A DNA stretch of 64,000 bases from Neptunomonas concharum. Lineage in GTDB: Bacteria; Pseudomonadota; Gammaproteobacteria; Pseudomonadales; Balneatricaceae. The translations under genes were made by a program, and so were the position numbers. This document shows positions 28,295 through 36,733 of the stretch, piece after piece (position 1 is the stretch's first letter; every line of letters begins with the position of its first letter). The notes beneath the pieces are model-generated. The model was not told the origin of the DNA. It saw nothing but the letters and a program-made list of their open reading frames with translations, and did not search any database. The stretch lies in assembly GCF_008630635.1 (NCBI RefSeq), contig NZ_CP043869.1:2479160-2543159 (forward strand). The letters are read 5' to 3'.

Positions 28295-29656
28295 ATGGAT
28301 ACTCTTTCTACCCTGATCGGTGAAATCAACGGCATCGTTTGGGGACCACTCATGCTGGTTTTAATTCTCGGCGTCGGTCTCTTTCTTATGCTCGGCTTAC
28401 GTTTAATGCCTATCCTAAAGTTAGGCACTGGATTTAAATTGCTTTTTGAGGGGCGAAACGCAAAAAAAGGCGAAGAGAATGAAGGGGAAATATCACCCTT
28501 TCAAGCACTAATGACAGCACTGTCAGCAACTGTCGGAACAGGCAATATCGCAGGTGTCGCCACCGCTGTTTTTTTGGGTGGTCCAGGTGCACTCTTTTGG
28601 ATGTGGTGTACCGCCCTTGTCGGTATGGCAACCAAATACTCAGAAGCGGTACTAGCAGTAAAGTACCGTGAAGTCGACGAAGAAGGCCGCCACGTAGGTG
28701 GCCCTATGTATTACATTAAAAATGGTTTAGGTGCTAAATGGGCTTGGTTAGGTACTGCGTTCGCCATTTTCGGTGCCGTAGCCGCTTTTGGCATTGGCAA
28801 TACCGTGCAATCGAACTCTGTTGCAGACGTACTACATTCTAATTTCGGGCTAAATACTTGGGTAACAGGTGCTATCTTAATGGCATTAGTGGGAGCCGTA
28901 TTAATCGGTGGTATTAAGCGCATCGGCCATGTTGCTGGCGCACTGGTCCCCTTAATGGCAATAGCTTATCTGGGTGCAGGACTTGTAGTACTCGCCATTA
29001 ATGCTGATGCGATTCCTCATGCACTGGATCTCGTATTTACCCATGCCTTCACACCGTCAGCTGCCGAGGGGGGCTTTGCTGGTGCTGCCGTCTGGATGGC
29101 TATCCGTTTTGGTGTGGCGCGAGGCATCTTTTCTAACGAAGCCGGGCTAGGTTCTGCACCTATTGCCCACGCTGCGGCTCAGACAAAAGATCCTGTTCGC
29201 CAGGGCTTGGTTGCTATGCTAGGCACCTTTATTGATACGATCATAATCTGCTCCATTACGGGATTGGTTATTATCACCTCAGGCGAGTGGACTTCGGGCG
29301 TCTCGGGAGCGGCACTCACCTCGGCTGCTTTTTCCCATGCGCTACCTGGGCTCGGCAATTATATTGTAGCCATCGCGTTAGCTATTTTTGCATTTACCAC
29401 CATTATTGGCTGGTCATTCTACGGAGAGCGCTGTGTCGAATTTCTTTTTGGTGTAAAAGCGATCACTCCTTACCGAATCCTGTGGATTATTGCTGTGCCG
29501 ATTGGTGCGGGTGTCAGTTTAGATTTTATCTGGCTTTTAGCCGATACCTTGAATGCCATGATGGCTATCCCTAACTTGATCGCGCTAGCACTCTTGAGCC
29601 CTGTGGTGTTCTCCTTGACTCGCGAGTATTTTAATCGAAATAACCACCCTAACTAA
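28295..29656 (+). CDS. Sodium:alanine/glycine symporter (AGCS family)
   Basis: 453 residues with about ten to eleven membrane segments. Family motifs include ALMTALSATVGTGNIAGVATA near 70-90, VGGPMYYIKNGLGAKW, and the long conserved ARGIFSNEAGLGSAPIAHAAA near 275. AgcS proteins import alanine or glycine with sodium. The neighbours (gcvT, and sdaA-glyA-gcvHP divergent) point to glycine, or alanine and serine, as substrate. GAGG lies ahead of the ATG. Confidence 0.92.
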   Translation: MDTLSTLIGEINGIVWGPLMLVLILGVGLFLMLGLRLMPILKLGTGFKLLFEGRNAKKGEENEGEISPFQALMTALSATVGTGNIAGVATAVFLGGPGALFWMWCTALVGMATKYSEAVLAVKYREVDEEGRHVGGPMYYIKNGLGAKWAWLGTAFAIFGAVAAFGIGNTVQSNSVADVLHSNFGLNTWVTGAILMALVGAVLIGGIKRIGHVAGALVPLMAIAYLGAGLVVLAINADAIPHALDLVFTHAFTPSAAEGGFAGAAVWMAIRFGVARGIFSNEAGLGSAPIAHAAAQTKDPVRQGLVAMLGTFIDTIIICSITGLVIITSGEWTSGVSGAALTSAAFSHALPGLGNYIVAIALAIFAFTTIIGWSFYGERCVEFLFGVKAITPYRILWIIAVPIGAGVSLDFIWLLADTLNAMMAIPNLIALALLSPVVFSLTREYFNRNNHPN

Positions 29657-29716
29657 TCATAAGCGGGAGGCTATCAAACGCCTCCCTCAGCCTACTTTGA
29701 CATGTGGAGACAAAAG

Positions 29717-30847
29717 ATGACTGATTCACAAACAGCTGAACTCAATAAAACCCCGCTCTTTGCATTACATCATGAGCTCGGCGCTAAAATGGTACCGTTC
29801 GCAGGATTCTCAATGCCAGTGCAGTACCCGCTGGGCGTGAAGAAGGAACATTTGCAAACTCGTAACCAGGCTGGCTTATTTGATGTATCACACATGGGCC
29901 AAGTCCGCTTAACAGGCCCCCAAGCGGCAGCAGCTTTAGAGAAGCTTGTACCGGTGGATATTATTGATCTACCCGAAGGTAAACAGCGCTATGCCCTATT
30001 CACCAACGAGCAGGGCGGCATCATGGATGACTTGATGGTCACCAATTATGGCGACTGGATCTATGTCGTGGTGAATGCCGCATGTAAAGAGCAAGATATT
30101 GCTCATATGAGGGCAAATCTAGGCACAGACGTAGAACTTGAAGTACTGGATGATCGCGCACTCATCGCCATTCAAGGCCCAACCGCAGCCGCTGCAGTTG
30201 CTCGTATTCAGCCAGCCGCTGCTGAGATGGTGTTCATGGACTCTCGCATCATGATGATTGATGGCGTTGAGTGCTTCATCTCTCGCTCTGGGTACACGGG
30301 TGAAGATGGTTTCGAAATTTCCATTCCTGCTGCTGATGCCGAGCGTCTGACTCGCCTCTTTCTTGAGCAACCTGAGATCGAAGCAATTGGTTTAGGTGCA
30401 CGAGATTCGTTACGCTTGGAATCAGGTCTGTGCTTGTACGGTCATGATCTGGATAACACTACAACGCCCCTTGAAGGCAGTTTGATCTGGGCGATATCCA
30501 AATGTCGTCGTGCCGAGGGTGAGCGCGCAGGCGGCTTCCCAGGTGCTGATATTATTCTAGAACAGATAGAAAAGAAAAACTGGTCACGCAAGCGCGTTGG
30601 TTTATTAGGTGAAGGTCGAGCACCTGTTCGTGAAGGTACAGAGCTTTTTGATGCTGATAATAACTGTATTGGCATAGTCACCAGCGGCACCTATGGCCCG
30701 ACGATTGAGGCACCTGTTGCCATGGGATACGTTGATACGGCATTTAGCACATTAGACACCCAAGTATTTGCTGAAGTCCGTGGTAAAAAATTACCTATGA
30801 CCGTAGCTCGAATGCCATTTATCGAACAGCGCTACTATCGTGGTTAA
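29717..30847 (+). CDS. gcvT: Glycine cleavage system T protein (aminomethyltransferase)
   Basis: About 376 residues. TPLFALHHELGAKMVPFAGF and the core MPVQYPLGVKKEHLQTR match GcvT. GLFDVSHMGQ and SGYTGEDGFEISIP bind folate and the aminomethyl intermediate. The C-terminal barrel ends with TSGTYGPTIEAPVAMGYV. It transfers methylene to tetrahydrofolate and releases ammonia. Five codons upstream (29702) are in frame; the ATG at 29717 has GGAG at proper distance. It is separated from gcvHP, which are divergent. Confidence 0.95.
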   Translation: MTDSQTAELNKTPLFALHHELGAKMVPFAGFSMPVQYPLGVKKEHLQTRNQAGLFDVSHMGQVRLTGPQAAAALEKLVPVDIIDLPEGKQRYALFTNEQGGIMDDLMVTNYGDWIYVVVNAACKEQDIAHMRANLGTDVELEVLDDRALIAIQGPTAAAAVARIQPAAAEMVFMDSRIMMIDGVECFISRSGYTGEDGFEISIPAADAERLTRLFLEQPEIEAIGLGARDSLRLESGLCLYGHDLDNTTTPLEGSLIWAISKCRRAEGERAGGFPGADIILEQIEKKNWSRKRVGLLGEGRAPVREGTELFDADNNCIGIVTSGTYGPTIEAPVAMGYVDTAFSTLDTQVFAEVRGKKLPMTVARMPFIEQRYYRG

Positions 30848-30871
30848 TCAATAAAGAAGTGGAGGCAAGCT

Positions 30872-31438
30872 ATGCAGCAGGCTCAATCAAACACAGATGC
30901 TCTGGTTCATATCGCTATCGGTACACATATTGATCAGGATAATCGCGTGCAGGGTATTCGTGTTCACGAACGCCCTTTTATCGGTGATTTACAACTCGAT
31001 GCTGATCCAGATAATCCTGCCTTTCTAATTGCTGTTGGCGAGATGCTAGGAGTAAAGCAGCCGCTGAGCGCTTGCCGCCTCACCTGTTTGGGGTCATTAG
31101 CGATTGTATGGTTAAGCGATCAGCACTGGTTGGTCCTGCGTTTACCTGGTGAACAGGGCTCTCTGACAACGCTGTTGCAACGTACTTTTGGTGATGATTT
31201 ACACCTTGACTGCAATCAAACTGGCGCCACGCTTTTGGCACACCTAAACCCTGCAGCTATCAATTACCTGCTAAGCTCGGCAAACACACGAACCTTTCGT
31301 AAGCAGCCTGAAGCCCAGATAACCACTACGGGCACCCAAGCGATTCGTATTGAGTCCATAGAGTCCAACGATGCATTCGAGCTTTTGGTCAGGAAAGGTT
31401 ACGCAAACCAACTCTGGGATTGGTTAAGCGTAAGCTGA
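30872..31438 (+). CDS. Orphan sarcosine oxidase gamma subunit-like protein
   Basis: 188 residues. The pattern QTGATLLAHLNPAAINYLLS and the C-terminal segment IESIESNDAFELLVRKGYANQLWDWL resemble SoxG, the small subunit of heterotetrameric sarcosine oxidase and a GcvT-fold relative. The alpha, beta and delta subunits (soxA, soxB, soxD) are absent from the window. It follows gcvT by 24 bases, with GGAGG before its ATG. It could complement sox genes elsewhere or have been recruited to the glycine module. It converges with polB, one base apart. Confidence 0.65.
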   Translation: MQQAQSNTDALVHIAIGTHIDQDNRVQGIRVHERPFIGDLQLDADPDNPAFLIAVGEMLGVKQPLSACRLTCLGSLAIVWLSDQHWLVLRLPGEQGSLTTLLQRTFGDDLHLDCNQTGATLLAHLNPAAINYLLSSANTRTFRKQPEAQITTTGTQAIRIESIESNDAFELLVRKGYANQLWDWLSVS

Positions 31439-31439
31439 A

Positions 31440-33785
31440 CTATTGAAACAAGTCTCGCTGAGTGGCGATCAACTCAGCGAAGCTTTCTTCTTTAAAGCAT
31501 AAGATAGCATCGACCACTGGCATCAATTGCTTTTCAATGTAATGTTCATAATCAATGGGGGATCTGAGCTGCTCGATAGGTTCAGGCCCACTTACGGTCA
31601 TCACATAGCTGACATGATCACCCGGCTGATAGGGGTCTGCTCTTCCTTGCTGCTGCCAATAAACCTGCGCTTTCAGCGCCGCCTGAACATGGGGCGGCTT
31701 CATTCGCAGATAGGCATCCAGTGGCTGGCGTAAGCGCCGACGATAAACCAACTGATCGTTGAGACGACCTGCTCGTAAGTCATTTACCAACGTTTTTAAG
31801 TACGGTCGATACGGTTGCTCAGTAAAAACAGCTTCATAGAGATTTTTTTGCACCTCTCGGGCTAACGGTGTCCAGTCGGAACGGACATTTTCCAACCCTT
31901 TGAATACCAGTTTACTCTTCCCATCCGCTTGACGCTGTAAACCTGCATAGCGCTTTTTGCTGCCCTTTTCAGAATGGCGCATACGCGGCATCAAGAAACG
32001 CGTAAAGAGAGTTTCATACTCCAATTCTAAAAAGCATGGCGTGTTGAACTGTTTTTCAACCTGCGCTTTCCACCAGTCGTTCAAATAGGTGGCGAGTTCT
32101 CTTCCACGCTGTTCGGCAGCCTGCTCATTGAATGCCTCTCCCAAAAGCACAAACACCGAGTCAGTATCCCCATAGATCACTTGGTGACCAAAAAAACGTT
32201 CAATCTCATCTCGCGTTTGTTGGAGAATCTGATGACCTCTTAGTGTAATAGAACCTGACAAGCGTTGATCGAAGAAGCGACATACATCAGAACCCAACAC
32301 CCCATAAAAAGAGTTCATGATAATTTTAATCGCTTGAGAAAACACAGCGTTTTTATTCTGCTTGGCCAAATCCCGCGCACACCACAACTCCTCAATAATC
32401 GTGGGTAAAATCGCTTTGGATTTGCTAAAAATTGCACCGTTAAACCCAGGGACAAGATCATCTTCATCAGCCCCTTCTTTAAGACCTTCAGCCAATCCAG
32501 CGGGGTCAATGCGAAACGTTCTGATAATACTGGGATATAGGCTTTTAAAGTCCAGCACTAGGACTTGCTGGTAGAGTCCAGGCTGTGACTCCATCACAAA
32601 CCCACCCGGTGCATCCATACCTCTGACGCCCGAAGCATATTCAGGCGCTACATAACCGGCTCTATGCAATCGGGGGAGATACTGAAAATCAAAAGCCGCC
32701 GCCGAACCGCCTACCTTATCTAGAGACAAGCCTGTCAGTCGAGTTCGCTCCAACAAATATTCGATTAACTGTGTTTCTTCGAATATATCCCAAACCAGTT
32801 TGCAATCTTCCAAGTTATAACGAGCCAGTGCTGCCTTATCTTCACGATATAACCGCTGAATCTCTGCGCCTCTGTCATTAGGCTGATGGATCAGTTTTCC
32901 GCGCTGAAAAAGCTGCTGGGAAACGTACTCCAACGCATAGCTTTCAAAGTGATAGGTTGCGCCTTTAAGCGCATCGATACCATCGATAACTAAACGTCCT
33001 TCAAGCCGAACGTACCATTTACCGGCTTCAGAACGGACCACTTTGAGTGGCTGATGGTCCCGCCCTAAACGTAGTGGTATTTTTAACGCTTCAGCGCGCT
33101 CTGCTAGTACTCTGAAGTCAAAACCAACAACGTTCCAACCAATGAACAGATCCGGATTATATTTTTCTACTTGGTGAATAAAGCCCCGAATCAGCGACGC
33201 TTCATCAGGGTAACAAACCACATTATCGGGGTGCTCAGATGACTCTATTTCACCACGCATGAGCACCACGGAAATATCTGCCCCATATAATCCTATCGAG
33301 TGTATTCGATCGGCTTTCATGGAGGTTTCTAAATCAATAGACAGTACTTTTAAAGTGGGGCGAAACTCAACTGGCTGCAAACGCACTCCACTAGAGACCG
33401 GATTGACTTCAGCTCCACCAAAGATAAAGCGCTCCATCAAATAACGATCTACCGGGCGGATATCCTCCTCTATCATCACTACCTGGTGCGATGTCAGTAT
33501 TTCGCAGATTTGCCGTTGCAGACTAAGAAATTGACAATAGATCCCCGCAACTGGCCGTTGATTAAGATCTACGAGATTAAGAGAGGTGATACGCCATCCA
33601 GCCAGATGAGAAAGTAAGCCTGATATTCGCTCACTATCTGCAGCTAAGAAAAAAAAAACGCTCTCTTGGCCTTGAATAGTGAACAGCTCAGCTCCGGTTG
33701 TGTGCCGTAACCAATAGCGCAACTGTATGCCGTCAGACTGATCTTGCTGATGGCGCGACAACACAAAGCCTCGCGACAGCGACAT
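31440..33785 (-). CDS. polB: DNA polymerase II (family B)
   Basis: 781 residues, normal length. The 3'-5' exonuclease shows SIDLETSM (Asp151, Glu153), NVVGFDFRVLAERA and YNLEDCKLVWD. Polymerase motifs are DFKSLYPSIIRTF (A), KIIMNSFYGVLG (B) and VIYGDTDSVF (C). All catalytic aspartates are present. In E. coli this is a LexA-controlled translesion and restart polymerase. Here it begins three bases after mvaD and seems to be the last gene of the mevalonate operon, with no visible LexA box. Confidence 0.96.
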   Translation of the reverse strand: MSLSRGFVLSRHQQDQSDGIQLRYWLRHTTGAELFTIQGQESVFFFLAADSERISGLLSHLAGWRITSLNLVDLNQRPVAGIYCQFLSLQRQICEILTSHQVVMIEEDIRPVDRYLMERFIFGGAEVNPVSSGVRLQPVEFRPTLKVLSIDLETSMKADRIHSIGLYGADISVVLMRGEIESSEHPDNVVCYPDEASLIRGFIHQVEKYNPDLFIGWNVVGFDFRVLAERAEALKIPLRLGRDHQPLKVVRSEAGKWYVRLEGRLVIDGIDALKGATYHFESYALEYVSQQLFQRGKLIHQPNDRGAEIQRLYREDKAALARYNLEDCKLVWDIFEETQLIEYLLERTRLTGLSLDKVGGSAAAFDFQYLPRLHRAGYVAPEYASGVRGMDAPGGFVMESQPGLYQQVLVLDFKSLYPSIIRTFRIDPAGLAEGLKEGADEDDLVPGFNGAIFSKSKAILPTIIEELWCARDLAKQNKNAVFSQAIKIIMNSFYGVLGSDVCRFFDQRLSGSITLRGHQILQQTRDEIERFFGHQVIYGDTDSVFVLLGEAFNEQAAEQRGRELATYLNDWWKAQVEKQFNTPCFLELEYETLFTRFLMPRMRHSEKGSKKRYAGLQRQADGKSKLVFKGLENVRSDWTPLAREVQKNLYEAVFTEQPYRPYLKTLVNDLRAGRLNDQLVYRRRLRQPLDAYLRMKPPHVQAALKAQVYWQQQGRADPYQPGDHVSYVMTVSGPEPIEQLRSPIDYEHYIEKQLMPVVDAILCFKEESFAELIATQRDLFQ

Positions 33786-33788
33786 CGA

Positions 33789-34787
33789 TCAGTCTACTGC
33801 GAACGGCGTAACCACTTCCAAGCCACTAAACTCTGCTTCCAGCAAAGCTTGATGTTTTTGCTGGAAAAGCAGTTTTAAGTTAGGACCAGCATCCATGGTG
33901 AAATAGACAGGAATACCCGCTTCTCGAAGCTGCCAGACTTTTTGCATTGCCATAAGGGACTCGGGCTTCCAATACACCAACGGCGGCCAAGAGGCGATCA
34001 TGGTAGCGTGCATAGACATCGCGTTATGTTCAGCCGTTGCTCCGAGTGCTTCAAAATCCTGAGACTGCAAAGCAGCATGTAGCTTTTCTAGGTCCCCTGC
34101 TGCTTGCGCTGGCCAACTTCCATAAAGATGCGCGGTGTCGATGGTTCTCTGCATACCACTGCGAGAGTCTACCGCTTTTTGACCGGTACTAACTTTCACC
34201 AAACCAATACATAAATCTGGCCAGAAAACAGGAATAGGAATCCCATGACTGTCCATACCATCAGCTTGTTGGCCCATTTGCCATTCAACAAAACCCGAAT
34301 AAATAGAACGCGACGCACTGCCACTGCCCATTCGAGCAAACACAGAGAGTACGGTATCCTCAAGATCCAACGAGAAGAACCGATTCAGCGCCAACGTAAG
34401 TGCTGCAAAACCTGATGCTGACGAGGCCAACCCTGCGGCTGTAGGGATATTATTGCGAGTATCAACCACTAAGGGGAGTACTTGATCACGACGAAAGAGG
34501 TCGACAAAGGAAACGACTTTTTTTGCGAACGCTTGCTCTAATGGTAACGATTTCCCATTGAGAAAGACTTCATCCTTACCTGATGATGATGGCCGTATTT
34601 GCGTATGGCTACCCAAGTGCGCTAACGAAACGGATAAACTGGAGTTAACGGGCAAGTTAAGCACCTTATCCCTTTTCCCCCAATATTTACATAAAGCGAT
34701 GTTACTGGGTGCAAACGCCTCTGCCTGCTCCCCAAACACTAAATGATTCGGTAAATACCGGCCAACAATATCCGCTTTAGTTAACAT
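33789..34787 (-). CDS. mvaD: Diphosphomevalonate decarboxylase
   Basis: 332 residues, GHMP fold. APSNIALCKYWGKRDKVLNLPVNSS is the family N-terminal signature. The ATP loop is TAAGLASSASGFAALTLAL, and the conserved GSGSASRSIYSGFVEW follows. TMDAGPNLKLLF near the end is also standard. It converts mevalonate diphosphate to isopentenyl diphosphate. It overlaps the preceding kinase gene by 11 bases. Confidence 0.95.
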   Translation of the reverse strand: MLTKADIVGRYLPNHLVFGEQAEAFAPSNIALCKYWGKRDKVLNLPVNSSLSVSLAHLGSHTQIRPSSSGKDEVFLNGKSLPLEQAFAKKVVSFVDLFRRDQVLPLVVDTRNNIPTAAGLASSASGFAALTLALNRFFSLDLEDTVLSVFARMGSGSASRSIYSGFVEWQMGQQADGMDSHGIPIPVFWPDLCIGLVKVSTGQKAVDSRSGMQRTIDTAHLYGSWPAQAAGDLEKLHAALQSQDFEALGATAEHNAMSMHATMIASWPPLVYWKPESLMAMQKVWQLREAGIPVYFTMDAGPNLKLLFQQKHQALLEAEFSGLEVVTPFAVD

Positions 34788-35712
34788 CGCATAATACCCC
34801 TGTATTACTCACCGCCACATCAATGCGCTCGTACGGTACAGATAAAGATGTATCCTCCCCTAAGGCGATTACACAATCGCCTAAACCCGAGCCAGAAATC
34901 TTAACACCCCGTATGGCTGACGACTCTCTTAACCGATAGATAATATCCGAGAGCACTGCATCATTCACACCTAAGGCATCCATCAATCCCTGATAGAGAT
35001 TCATTAACTGCCCAAGCTGTTGCCAGTCTTGACTTGCAACCGCTGACTCTGCCGTTAGTGTGGTTTCATTCATAAGTTGATAAAGCGACCGGTATAGTTC
35101 TGGGAAAGCTTGAGTCGACTCAGCAACACGCGCCAGCACGTCCGGGGTCTTAGTTTTGTAGCCTGCATAGTAAAGCGATATAGCTGGTAATCCTGGCAAA
35201 GGTGAGATTTGTCGGGGCGATACCGTATAGGCAATTAGGCCACCATACACACTGGCTGCTAGGTCTGTGCCCGAACCTCTTCCTTGAACACCGTGGACAA
35301 CAGATAAAGCATGCTCAAATAGCTCTTCCGGCCCAACCTGGTCACCTCGAAAAGCCAGCAACGCGTTTACTGTCGCCACCGTCACTGCCGCTGAGGACCC
35401 TAATCCAACCGTATGGGAGAGCTCTGACTCAATATGCAGTTCAAAGCCAGATGAAAGCTGTGTTTTGCATTGATTAATAGCAAAGAGCACAAAGCTTAAT
35501 CGCGAATCATCAGGTAGTTCATCTAAAGAACCTTGATACTGAGCCAGGGCTGACCGAATAACAATGTTGCGATCAGGTCTTGGATTCAAAGTTACGTGTA
35601 TGCGTTTATCGACCGCACAAGCAAGGGCACGGTGGCCAAAAAGCACGGCATGTTCACCCATCAGCATTAAACTGCCCGGCGCTGAAACTTTAATCTCCGA
35701 TATAACGTGCAC
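34777..35712 (-). CDS. GHMP kinase, mevalonate kinase-like (kinase 2 of the operon)
   Basis: 311 residues. SAPGSLMLMGEHAVLFGHRALA is motif 1; VGLGSSAAVTVATVNALL is the ATP loop; GRGSGTDLAASVYGG and IRGVKISGSGLGDCVIAL complete the fold. The sequence looks mevalonate-kinase-like, yet the operon has another such kinase and no obvious phosphomevalonate kinase. One of the two probably phosphorylates phosphomevalonate. The start is GTG (35712), overlapping the upstream kinase by 23 bases, so the two are translationally coupled. Which enzyme does which step is not decided. Confidence 0.8.
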   Translation of the reverse strand: MHVISEIKVSAPGSLMLMGEHAVLFGHRALACAVDKRIHVTLNPRPDRNIVIRSALAQYQGSLDELPDDSRLSFVLFAINQCKTQLSSGFELHIESELSHTVGLGSSAAVTVATVNALLAFRGDQVGPEELFEHALSVVHGVQGRGSGTDLAASVYGGLIAYTVSPRQISPLPGLPAISLYYAGYKTKTPDVLARVAESTQAFPELYRSLYQLMNETTLTAESAVASQDWQQLGQLMNLYQGLMDALGVNDAVLSDIIYRLRESSAIRGVKISGSGLGDCVIALGEDTSLSVPYERIDVAVSNTGVLCDVN

Positions 35713-36733
35713 CTTGCAAATCCTCTTCTACGCTTCCCCAGCGATACCCCGGATACTCAGTCATTATCTCGCTAAAATCACCATCCGGCCAATAGGCAAG
35801 TACCAAGCCAGCTGTATCACCTTTATGAGCCCCAGCACCGCTTATTTTAGCGGCGCCACCCGCCCGTTCAATGCGTTCAATAAAGCGTGACGCTGAACAA
35901 GGAACCACACCAATACGTTTTAAAAGCTGGTGATTCTCACGAATAAGCTCTATGACGGCATGATGTGCCGCCATCTCATGTATTAACTGTTCTGTAATAC
36001 CGGAGAACTCATCCCACAAAATCGTATCCGCTTCATGAGTTTGGCGCACAAATTGTACACACTCACCCGTAGATACCATGGGTTTTCCAGTAAACACCCA
36101 ATACCAACCTGGCCCAAGAGAAATATCCAGCTTCCTAACCTGCTGGTTCTGAATATGATTCATACCACCATAGGTAACAGCCGCCGCATCAATTGCGCTC
36201 CCTCGGCCATGCTGTAAACGCTCACAAAAACGGACCATTTCGAAGCGCTGATCAATACTGAGCGGTTTTTCCAGCAGATGTTCGTAAAGCACCAATGTTG
36301 CAGCGATAGCAGAAGCAGAAGAACCCATTCCAGCACCTAGAGGTAAATCAGAATGACTGGAAAGTCTACCCGGCATAGGAAGATAACTCTGACTAGATGC
36401 GCGCCCCGGCACAGGTAAATGATGAATTAGCGATGACAAGGTATAGATCAGCAGATCATCGGGCTTATTAAGAATCTGTTGGATCGGTAATTGCCCCTGA
36501 AGAAAATCATCAAAGCGGGAATCAAGTTTCTTTTTAAGAGAGCCCAATGCATTGAGGGGATAATGAACACCTGACGAGATACCAGAAAAGAGGGTATTAA
36601 TGGTTTTACTTTCGCTCAAGGGTCTAAAACTGACTACCGTATGTTTGCGAACCGCAACGGCAACCGCCTGCGCACCATATACGACTGAGTGTTCACCACT
36701 CAGGATTATTTTACCTGGGGCACAGGCTCGCAT
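35690..36733 (-). CDS. GHMP kinase, mevalonate kinase-like (kinase 1 of the operon)
   Basis: 347 residues. CAPGKIILSGEHSVVYGAQAVA is motif 1 at residues 4-25; LPLGAGMGSSASAIAATLVL at 130-149 is the ATP loop; GRGSAIDAAAVTYGGM and AAKISGAGAHKGDTAGLVLA follow. Just before the ATP loop, residues 106-129 contain a tandem 12-residue duplication (LPVPGRASSQSY, LPMPGRLSSHSD) that leads into LPLGAGMG. This lengthens the loop compared with kinase 2. Its ATG overlaps the HMG-CoA synthase stop by one base. It is likely a mevalonate or phosphomevalonate kinase. Confidence 0.8.
   Translation of the reverse strand: MRACAPGKIILSGEHSVVYGAQAVAVAVRKHTVVSFRPLSESKTINTLFSGISSGVHYPLNALGSLKKKLDSRFDDFLQGQLPIQQILNKPDDLLIYTLSSLIHHLPVPGRASSQSYLPMPGRLSSHSDLPLGAGMGSSASAIAATLVLYEHLLEKPLSIDQRFEMVRFCERLQHGRGSAIDAAAVTYGGMNHIQNQQVRKLDISLGPGWYWVFTGKPMVSTGECVQFVRQTHEADTILWDEFSGITEQLIHEMAAHHAVIELIRENHQLLKRIGVVPCSASRFIERIERAGGAAKISGAGAHKGDTAGLVLAYWPDGDFSEIMTEYPGYRWGSVEEDLQGARYIGD

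Noticed and set aside
29717-30847. GcvT considered as the DMSP demethylase DmdA
   Set aside because: N-terminal and C-terminal motifs are those of true GcvT, and the context is gcvH, gcvP, glyA and sdaA.
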